Shown piece by piece: positions 1 through 5,980 of a stretch of 8,864 nucleotides of DNA. How positions within the stretch are numbered: the stretch's first letter is position 1; each line of letters begins with the position of its first letter. The notes under the pieces are model-generated. The model made no database searches and had not been told where the DNA came from. It saw only the letters and a program-made list of their open reading frames with translations. The translations under genes were made by a program, and so were the position numbers. Location: NCBI GenBank assembly GCA_964592475.1, contig CAZQEZ010000161.1:1-8864 (forward strand). Direction: 5' to 3'. The stretch is from CAZQEZ01 sp964592475 (GTDB lineage Bacteria; Bacteroidota; Bacteroidia; Cytophagales; Cyclobacteriaceae).

Positions 1-30
1 ATAATCATACCATCCCTACGGGATTGTTAT
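1..30. repeat. REP-like short palindrome (ATCCC-TAC-GGGAT)
   Basis: Bases 12-16 (ATCCC) pair with 20-24 (GGGAT) around a 3-base loop. The outer bases 1-5 and 26-30 can pair again after an asymmetric internal loop, giving a bulged hairpin as in REP elements. From general knowledge, CATCCCTACGGGATT-type palindromes recur between genes in many Bacteroidota genomes, often as dispersed copies mobilised by Y1 (TnpA-REP) transposases. No transposase lies in this window, and only one copy is seen, so the REP identity is inferred. Confidence 0.4.
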
Positions 31-170
31 CTGGATCAATTATGCATTTTTTTAATTAACATAACTAATACCAAAGCTAACTAAAAGCCCATAAAGGGCG
101 TAATAATATAACCCTGGAGAAGCTTGGTGCGACTTATTTGCTAAAGCGCCGGTGCGAAGAGAAAAGCTAA

Positions 171-200
171 CCACGGAGAATCACAGAGGAATTCACAGAG
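171..200. repeat. CACAGAG imperfect tandem repeat
   Basis: Three related octamers follow each other at 171-178 (CCACGGAG), 181-188 (TCACAGAG) and 193-200 (TCACAGAG), separated by short A/T stretches. Repeats of this CCACGGAG/CACAGAG type are familiar as intergenic sequence in many environmental bacterial genomes, where they also produce spurious short ORFs. Here it is a decayed or minimal copy with no associated gene in view. Its function is unknown. Confidence 0.45.
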
Positions 201-474
201 AGTAAACAAACAAACCTGGAGATAAATCTATAGCAAAATGCAACCACAAGCGGCAAAATAGATAATTTTAATTAAAATAATACAATAACAAACAATAAGC
301 AAAAATTCAATTATCACACAATTTCACATAGAACCGGTTATAGACTTACTATTATGTTAGTAATTTTATTCAGCCTCAAAAAATTAAATCGACTTTCTGC
401 CGGCCTTATTCAGTCATGCACTACAACAATCAGGATTTTCTGTATTTTTTGTTTTTACTTTAGATTTTAAACAA

Positions 475-3400
475 TTATTTCAAAAACTTGACCGCTTTAA
501 ATCCTGCATTGGTATACAGTATAAAATAATAGGTGCCGGTACTTAAACCTGAAGTATTTATTTCAATTTGACGATTACCGGGAGGTTGCATACCAATAAT
601 CTGCTCCTTTACAATACGAGCTTGGTTGTCAATGATTCTGTAGTTGACCATGCTTGATTTACCTAGTAGATATTGCACATGAGTAACTGTCTCCACCGGA
701 TTGGGGTATATTTTTAAAGGCAGGTTTTCCTGTTTCTTTTTAGCCTCAATACTAAGTACCGGATCCTGAACGAGCAAGTCATCAATAGCCCAGCCCCAAC
801 CTACGCCAGTAGCATTGCTACTCAGCCTAAATCTTAGAAATACAGTATCTCCGGCAGGAAATAAATTTTTTAAGGTATATTCCCGGGTTTTAAAAAGACT
901 TTCTGAAACTTGACTTTCATCTACGTAAGCAACTGTCCAATCCGAAAATAGATTAGCATCATATCCTTCTCCCAATTGCGACCATTCATAGCCATTATTG
1001 GAAGCCTCTACAATCGCATAGTCATTGAATTCAGCTGTTCCGAATGCTGCATCCAAAGCTCCTGGTTCTACCAGGGCAATTTCATTGTACAATATTTTAT
1101 TTTTAATACCATCTATTATAATAGGATAGCGCAGAGTGTAGATAATATCTTGTTGTACGGCGTATGGTCGCCTAGTATGGATGGCAGCAGTAGAAAAACC
1201 ACTCGGCTGCTCAATTTGATAGCCTATACCGGCAAAGTCATTTACGTTGTCATCAAAATTATTTTCATAAAATTGAATAGGCGCGTTAGGTTCAAAATAA
1301 TAGACTTGTTCTTCTGCCGATTTAAAAGGATTGCCCCCTTCATAAGCTATTAATTCAATATTTTTGATGCCCTCTTGTAAATTGGATACCGATATTAACA
1401 CAGTGCCTATTTCAACTCGAGGTATAATATCAATCAATTGTTGGTTAATAAATACTTTGGTACTATCATAAACCTCCTTAAGATCTGCTTTAATAATTAA
1501 TGAGCTATCAAAAGAAACACCACTGGCAAGTATTTGAGGTGTTTCAATTTGCCTGGGCGTTTGGGGTATTGTAGCAGTCCAGATTCCACGACCATGGGTA
1601 GCCATTACCACCTGATCGTCTGTCATATGCATATTCCAAATGGCGGTAGCAGGTACACTATTGGGCAGCCAATTCCAGGATGCCCCATTATCTGTAGATT
1701 CCAGCAATCCAATCTCCGTGCCCACCCAAAGAATATTAGGATCGTGTGGCATAACCAGCAAACTATGAACTGCTACATCCGGGAAACCGCGTGTACTGAC
1801 ATCAGTATTGGCAAAACCACTAATGTCCGTCCAGGTCTGGCCATAATCAGTAGTTTGTAGAATCTTGGGAGATTTGGCAAAAGAAAACAGGGCATAAGCG
1901 GTACCTTCGTTGTAAGGGTGTGTAGCCAAGCCCGTTAGGTTACCCATCGTTTGAGAATAATTTTTGACCGGTGTAAAAGTAGCTCCTCCATCAGTAGATA
2001 AATGAATCTTATTGTTACTGCCCATGCCAAAACCTGCCCAGATCACTTGATCGTTTGCCAATGAAACTTTAATGTCCGGATTGTTGGTAGTGTAACTCCA
2101 ATCGTTATTGATTGCAGTTAGCTGCCAATTGGAGCCAAAATCGTTTGATTTCCATACGCCGCTACTACCGAGCGTGTAGATAACATCCGGGTCTGTAGTA
2201 CTGCCCGCCAAATTGGAAATAAATATTCCTCCATCCGAATTGATATCTGTTAAGCCATTGGTAGCCGTTGACCATGTTTCTCCTCCATCCACTGATTTCA
2301 TGAAATTGTTGAACTGCCAGCTACCAATTATTTTCCGTGGGTCTTCATAATGCCAAATGGCTTCAAACCCATCCCCTCCAATCTGCATTATGTAGCGGGT
2401 TTCTTCTGCCGCAACCAGGTTAGAAGGCGAACGCCAGGTGCCATTGTCTTGCATGCCGCCTATATATTCATCGAAACCACGCTTTTTAGCCGCTCCATAA
2501 AATTGACTGGTACCATAACCATTACCTGCAAAGGTCCAATCTCCTTCATTAACTCCAGGTTTAGTCCCTGAATTTGAAAAATAAACACCTCCGTCATTGG
2601 CATTCAAAATAAAGAATTCCTGATTGGTATCGTTGGTTTTCACCATAATCAAATTGTGATGATCGGGATGTAACCCTTCCTGTAATTCACTACCAGTAGT
2701 TTGAAAAAATCTGTTTTGACCTGAAAATTGTCCGTAAGCATCAGAAACATCTTCCGTACTGGCTAATCGGGTAGTAAATTCACTTACAAATATTTTAATA
2801 GTAGCACCGGGAACAGCAGCCGGATCCCAGATAGAACCTGCTGCTAATCGTGGCCACATAAAATACATTCGCTCATTTACGTGTCCGCCATTTTGGCCAA
2901 CGCGTCCATCAGGAGATGATGCATACGTGATATCATGAATAAAAATGTATTCACGAGCAACGGTACCATCGGCTTCCGATTCCTGCTCCAGATCAAAGGT
3001 GCCATCGCGCTCCTGATCGCGGAAAGATACCATCAACTGACGATTTTGATTCGTATCCCAAATTTGAAAAGGTACATCTACATAATCTTCATAGATATAT
3101 TCTGAATCCGGGATTCCGGCGCCATCATCTCCATTAGTTCCACCATCAATAGGCACTGTGAATCGGTGAGCTTTTTGCGAAAGCCCATTTCCAAAACGTA
3201 TCTCCACATTGCTCCAGCGGCTACTTTTGATTGGCCCTACCTCCAATCGGCCGTTGTAATAGGTTGCATTAAAAGCCTGAAAATCGATAAAATCATTGGA
3301 TTCATAAGTTTCGGTGACATCGGTAACTTCTGTTACAGTAGAAGCACCTTGCTTCATAGTAGCCAGCCACAGGTTAACACCGCCAAAATAAACCTGATCG

Positions 3401-4569
3401 TGATCATAGGGGTTTACTGCTATGGTATTGTCGTACCAGCCTTGACCTCCCAGGTATGCTTGCTCGGCACTGCCATCTTCTTGCAACACGATGTTCCAAG
3501 AATCGGCAGCATCATCAGAAACATACAACTCAGCTGGGTATAAGCCACCTTCTGCTGAAGCATATAAACGATTAGGCTTTGAAGGTGCCACTGCAATTTC
3601 TATTCTACCGCCTATATTAAGGCCAATACTAGCATCTTGCCATGTGATGCCGGCGTCTGTAGATTTTAAAACTCCGAAACCGTCGAGTGCAGCATATTGT
3701 ATATTAAAATCGCCCGGTGTGAAAACCAATTGCTGTATCTTGGGAAAACTGTTGCTGTAAACTTTAGTCCAGGATTGGCCTCCGTTAGTAGAGCGCATAA
3801 TAGCCGAAGCACGTGGAGAGTTGTAAAATCCGGTATTAGTGCAGGCAACTAATAGCTCTGGATTGGCAGGGTCTACTATTATTCTATTTACATTTTTAAA
3901 ATCGGCATTATTGGCCGTACTGGCTAATTGACTCCAGGTCAATCCGCCATCAATAGTTTTATATATTCCACTTCCATTAATAAATGTGACTGAGAAGAAA
4001 CCCTCACCGGTACCTGCATAGATAACATCAGGATTGGCAGGAGACATGGCTAATGCAGTGGTAGCAAGGTTGGATATTTCCGGAGTTAGATTGGTCCAGG
4101 ATTGACCCCTATTGGTGGTTTTCCATACGCCCCCCCCTACTGAGCCGGCAAACCAGGTATTTATGGGATCTTCGGGGTGCACGAGCAATCCTCGCGTTCT
4201 ACCAGGTACATTGCTGGGGCCTCTATTGGTCCATTCACTTACGTAAGATGGACTTTGCATTCTGAAGCGAGCTGCTCTATTTTTTGCTTTTTTCAATTCA
4301 TTTAGTACGTAGTTCTGATCATATCGTGGGCCATCTTCACCTTCCCTGGTGCGTATATGAAAATGTAATTTAGCAAATTCATCCGGTGAATCTGCTTTAT
4401 ATATTCCTTTGGCCAGCATTTCCCTTTTGGCTGCCACGCGTTGCTCATGTAGCTCTGCAGGGGTGTATGAAATGGAGTTGCCAATTGTTGCCTCATCAAT
4501 ATTTAACAGGCAAATAATTGATAATGAAGCAATTATAATTAAAATGGCAATTATGGAAAACTTTTTCAT
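475..4569 (-). CDS. Secreted Asp-box (BNR/sortilin-like) beta-propeller protein with T9SS sorting domain
   Basis: A 1364-residue exported protein, predicted to cross the inner membrane by Sec and the outer membrane by T9SS, then sit on the surface or be released. Residues 1-22 are a basic, strongly hydrophobic signal peptide; C20 lacks a proper lipobox, so a lipoprotein is unlikely. Asp-box motifs (S/T-x-D/N-x-G-x-x-W/F) occur near 151, 205, 260, 303, 351 (degenerate), 759, 808, 858, 906 and 958, implying sortilin/GH74-like beta-propeller blades. They are split by a non-propeller insert at about 410-625. Residues 1005-1095 look like an Ig-type beta sandwich and 1098-1268 like a MAM/jelly-roll domain ending in WGWAIDDLLV. 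Residues 1286-1364 are a type A sorting domain (KIYPNP, GLSTGTYYFIL, terminal KFLK). The start is fixed by the signal peptide; no Shine-Dalgarno is visible. The ligand or substrate cannot be assigned: it may be an adhesin, glycan-binding protein or glycoside hydrolase. An 8-G run lies in codons 145-147. Confidence 0.93.
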   Translation of the reverse strand: MKKFSIIAILIIIASLSIICLLNIDEATIGNSISYTPAELHEQRVAAKREMLAKGIYKADSPDEFAKLHFHIRTREGEDGPRYDQNYVLNELKKAKNRAARFRMQSPSYVSEWTNRGPSNVPGRTRGLLVHPEDPINTWFAGSVGGGVWKTTNRGQSWTNLTPEISNLATTALAMSPANPDVIYAGTGEGFFSVTFINGSGIYKTIDGGLTWSQLASTANNADFKNVNRIIVDPANPELLVACTNTGFYNSPRASAIMRSTNGGQSWTKVYSNSFPKIQQLVFTPGDFNIQYAALDGFGVLKSTDAGITWQDASIGLNIGGRIEIAVAPSKPNRLYASAEGGLYPAELYVSDDAADSWNIVLQEDGSAEQAYLGGQGWYDNTIAVNPYDHDQVYFGGVNLWLATMKQGASTVTEVTDVTETYESNDFIDFQAFNATYYNGRLEVGPIKSSRWSNVEIRFGNGLSQKAHRFTVPIDGGTNGDDGAGIPDSEYIYEDYVDVPFQIWDTNQNRQLMVSFRDQERDGTFDLEQESEADGTVAREYIFIHDITYASSPDGRVGQNGGHVNERMYFMWPRLAAGSIWDPAAVPGATIKIFVSEFTTRLASTEDVSDAYGQFSGQNRFFQTTGSELQEGLHPDHHNLIMVKTNDTNQEFFILNANDGGVYFSNSGTKPGVNEGDWTFAGNGYGTSQFYGAAKKRGFDEYIGGMQDNGTWRSPSNLVAAEETRYIMQIGGDGFEAIWHYEDPRKIIGSWQFNNFMKSVDGGETWSTATNGLTDINSDGGIFISNLAGSTTDPDVIYTLGSSGVWKSNDFGSNWQLTAINNDWSYTTNNPDIKVSLANDQVIWAGFGMGSNNKIHLSTDGGATFTPVKNYSQTMGNLTGLATHPYNEGTAYALFSFAKSPKILQTTDYGQTWTDISGFANTDVSTRGFPDVAVHSLLVMPHDPNILWVGTEIGLLESTDNGASWNWLPNSVPATAIWNMHMTDDQVVMATHGRGIWTATIPQTPRQIETPQILASGVSFDSSLIIKADLKEVYDSTKVFINQQLIDIIPRVEIGTVLISVSNLQEGIKNIELIAYEGGNPFKSAEEQVYYFEPNAPIQFYENNFDDNVNDFAGIGYQIEQPSGFSTAAIHTRRPYAVQQDIIYTLRYPIIIDGIKNKILYNEIALVEPGALDAAFGTAEFNDYAIVEASNNGYEWSQLGEGYDANLFSDWTVAYVDESQVSESLFKTREYTLKNLFPAGDTVFLRFRLSSNATGVGWGWAIDDLLVQDPVLSIEAKKKQENLPLKIYPNPVETVTHVQYLLGKSSMVNYRIIDNQARIVKEQIIGMQPPGNRQIEINTSGLSTGTYYFILYTNAGFKAVKFLK

Positions 4570-4760
4570 AAATTAAGCATTTGATCAGCAATCTCTTTAA
4601 AGTAAACAATAGGCAAAATAGTGCATAAATATAGATAGAATATCAGACATAACCTGAGGGTAATGATATTAAATATTACGTAAGGAAGAAGGGAGAGACA
4701 AAAATCTGAAAATCAAACCCTGATTGTGAACCTAAAACTTGAATATTGCAACTTGAAATT

Positions 4761-4787
4761 AAGGACATTAAGGACATTAAGGACATT
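4761..4787. repeat. 9-bp tandem repeat, three copies
   Basis: The unit AAGGACATT occurs three times in perfect tandem (4761-4769, 4770-4778, 4779-4787), preceded by a diverged TTGAAATT. It lies about 190-220 bases upstream of the propeller start codon. Perfect short tandem repeats can change copy number by slippage; here this would alter promoter-region spacing rather than reading frame. Confidence 0.9.
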
Positions 4788-4848
4788 GAAAAAGAAGAAA
4801 TCCGGAGCTTCCCCAATATTAAAATCCATTTAAATAATTATTTCATTG

Positions 4849-4862
4849 CTCAGGTGACCTGA
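4849..4862. promoter_or_regulatory. Candidate operator palindrome TCAGGTGACCTGA
   Basis: Bases 4850-4862 form a 13-base inverted repeat with a single central base. The left part, CTCAGGTGA (4849-4857), is repeated exactly at 4929-4937, and its core appears inverted as ACCTGAG at 4652-4658. A palindrome with dispersed half-site copies in a promoter-bearing region suggests a transcription factor binding site. No regulator gene lies in the window and the role is inferred only from pattern. Confidence 0.3.
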
Positions 4863-5085
4863 AGTAGCATTTTAAATAAATTTTAAATTATTTTTAAAAA
4901 ACAAATGGCCAAACAAAGAGGGAAGTATCTCAGGTGAAGAAGGAAGTTAAAAATTAATAGTAAGACTTTTTTTATACTGCTTTGATTAAAATAGAATGAA
5001 ACATTCACATTATAATATTTATCAATCCTTCGATAGTTTCTTTGCTATTTTTGTATTTTTTATCTCTTAGTGGTGAATTTAAAAA

Positions 5086-5140
5086 TTCCCCCAATTTGGG
5101 GAAAACCTCTTCTTCAATTCAAATTACCGTAATTTGGGGG
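5086..5140. repeat. Paired AATTTGGGG sequences, the first within a hairpin
   Basis: AATTTGGGG occurs at 5093-5101 and again at 5131-5139, 38 bases apart. The first copy can fold: CCCCA at 5089-5093 pairs with TGGGG at 5097-5101, and TT at 5086-5087 with AA at 5103-5104 after one mismatch. The G-runs stand out in AT-rich surroundings. The function is unknown; it could be an operator pair or repeat remnant. Confidence 0.4.
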
Positions 5141-5150
5141 ATAAAATGGG

Positions 5151-5169
5151 TATAATTAGTTTAATTATA
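5151..5169. repeat. Perfect 8-bp inverted repeat, AT-only arms
   Basis: TATAATTA (5151-5158) and TAATTATA (5162-5169) are perfect inverted copies around a 3-base spacer. It has no G/C in the stem and no adjacent T-tract, so it is a poor terminator. It may be an operator or chance in AT-rich DNA. Confidence 0.4.
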
Positions 5170-5223
5170 ACATAATAATGAAAGATTTCTATATTTATTT
5201 AGGTTAATAAGTAGTAAATAAAA

Positions 5224-5264
5224 AATAAAAAAGGTGCCACAAAATATATAGCACCTTTTTTATT
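5224..5264 (-). terminator. Intrinsic terminator of the protease operon
   Basis: A 14-bp perfect stem (5224-5237 with 5251-5264) has a GGTGC/GCACC core and A/T flanks, closing a 13-base loop. Read on the minus strand, the core is followed by a T-rich run (GCACCTTTTTTATTTTTTATT). It begins about 20 bases after the stop codon of the 225-residue protein gene and should end the protease operon transcript. The A/T flanks make the structure nearly symmetric, so it could also work on the plus strand. Confidence 0.9.
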
Positions 5265-5285
5265 ATTGAAATCAAAAAGTTATTA

Positions 5286-5963
5286 TCACTGATAATATTT
5301 TTCTAATAATTTAACCAGGTCTGCATCATTTTTAATATCTAAACCATCTGATTTTGCTTTTTTCTTTATACTTGAGTTAAATAAAGCTTTAAAGCGCTTA
5401 TTCTTTCCCAATGGAATTTCTACCGCTGTATTATTGCCGTCTTGTAAAAAATATAAAGATTCTTTTACATCTGAATATTTTGCGGATGTAGAAGGAGTAT
5501 AACCATTACCGGGAGAACCTGGTGTAAAGATAATTCTATAAACTTTAAAGAGCTTATTACCACCTTCTTCCCACATCAATTCGGCATATTTACTGCCTTT
5601 GTCCTTTAAATTAACAGTTTCATAGACTTTATCTTTGCTAAGATACTCAATTCTAATCATTTGATCGTCTGGCTTTAAAATCCTGTCCTGACCATCAATT
5701 TGTAATTCCATTTGATCAAGATAAACATTGTATCTTACGTTATAAGTGCGGGTGTCATCATTAATTTTAGCTTCTTGGAATTTACCATCTAAAAATGGGG
5801 ATCCTTCAGCATCTGGATGCTCTAATCCTGAATTTGGAAAAAGCCTAACGTTAAGGTTGTTTCCTGATATTCCTACCTTATTTCCTTGCGCGTTTACAAT
5901 ATCTCTTGCTAGTAGAAGAATTGAGCAAAATATTACTGATTTAAATATAGTTTTGATATTCAT
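5286..5963 (-). CDS. Exported protein of unknown function, co-transcribed with the M43 protease
   Basis: A 225-residue protein with a typical signal peptide (residues 1-25, cleavage expected after VNA before Q26). The mature part is about 200 residues, has no T9SS sorting domain and no lipobox, and is therefore predicted to be periplasmic. Residues 52-90 (EGSPFLDGKF ... VRYNVYLDQMELQID), the central EYLSKDKVYE stretch and the charged C-terminus (basic KKKAKSD, then DADLVKLLEKYY) resemble, by my recollection, a widespread uncharacterised Bacteroidota family in which a 'YN-Y-D-ME' strand pattern precedes a lysine-rich helical tail. No catalytic motif is visible. It starts 17 bases after the protease stop, with a purine-rich AAAAAGAGA just upstream of the ATG, and is followed by a strong terminator. 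The tight spacing suggests a job linked to the protease, such as folding, inhibition or envelope anchoring, but this is inference. The reading frame is secure; the function is unknown. Confidence 0.88.
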   Translation of the reverse strand: MNIKTIFKSVIFCSILLLARDIVNAQGNKVGISGNNLNVRLFPNSGLEHPDAEGSPFLDGKFQEAKINDDTRTYNVRYNVYLDQMELQIDGQDRILKPDDQMIRIEYLSKDKVYETVNLKDKGSKYAELMWEEGGNKLFKVYRIIFTPGSPGNGYTPSTSAKYSDVKESLYFLQDGNNTAVEIPLGKNKRFKALFNSSIKKKAKSDGLDIKNDADLVKLLEKYYQ

Positions 5964-5980
5964 AAAATCTCTTTTTAAAA

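Larger units (their letters stand above)
1..474. other. Non-coding 3' flank of the propeller gene
   Basis: No credible coding region is visible on either strand in these 474 bases. The stretch holds a short REP-like hairpin near the left edge, a weak hairpin (GCCC at 87-90 with GGGC at 96-99), a CACAGAG-type repeat around 171-200, an AACCGGTT palindrome at 332-339 and a 6-bp A/T-rich hairpin (346-351 with 358-363). None of these forms a convincing intrinsic terminator for the minus-strand gene that ends at 475, so its transcript end is not located. Local base composition is uneven: a GC-richer patch at about 141-160 sits in otherwise AT-rich DNA, as expected of repeat debris between genes. 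Confidence 0.7.
4570..5223. other. Long non-coding upstream region of the propeller gene
   Basis: About 650 AT-rich bases with no supportable gene on either strand. The region must hold the promoter for the minus-strand propeller gene, since the upstream operon ends in a strong terminator at 5224-5264. I find no exact match in the right orientation to the Bacteroidota -7 element TAnnTTTG; the nearest is a one-base-short version (TATTTTG on the minus strand, 4614-4620), too weak to call. The region contains a three-copy 9-bp tandem repeat, three copies of CTCAGGT, paired AATTTGGGG sequences and an 8-bp inverted repeat, listed separately. Confidence 0.65.

Noticed and set aside
113..222. The CCTGGAGA pair as target-site duplications of an inserted element
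   Set aside because: An 8-base direct repeat within about 300 bases is expected roughly once by chance, there are no inverted ends inside the bracketed segment, and it encodes nothing.
428..474. T-rich stretch after the propeller gene stop as an intrinsic terminator
   Set aside because: On the transcribed (minus) strand this stretch is A-rich, and no stable hairpin precedes a T-tract there.
976..1353. Open plus-strand frame of 125 codons inside the propeller gene
   Set aside because: It is antisense to a gene with clear domains and a sorting signal, and its translation is rich in Ile, Tyr and Phe with no recognisable motif. The same applies to the antisense frames at 1534-1860, 2350-2571, 3166-3543 and 3491-3760.
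3666..3848. Short minus-strand frames overlapping the propeller gene in another frame (also 4302-4499)
   Set aside because: They lie wholly within a well-supported coding sequence, and have no ribosome site or motif of their own.
4510..4512. Lipoprotein signal at Cys20 of the propeller protein
   Set aside because: The residues before the Cys are S-I-I, without the small residue needed at -1 of a lipobox; the T9SS tail also argues for an ordinary signal peptide.
5046..5053. Exact TAnnTTTG promoter match on the plus strand
   Set aside because: No TTG -33 element lies at the usual distance and there is no plus-strand gene downstream; one such match is expected by chance in DNA this rich in T.
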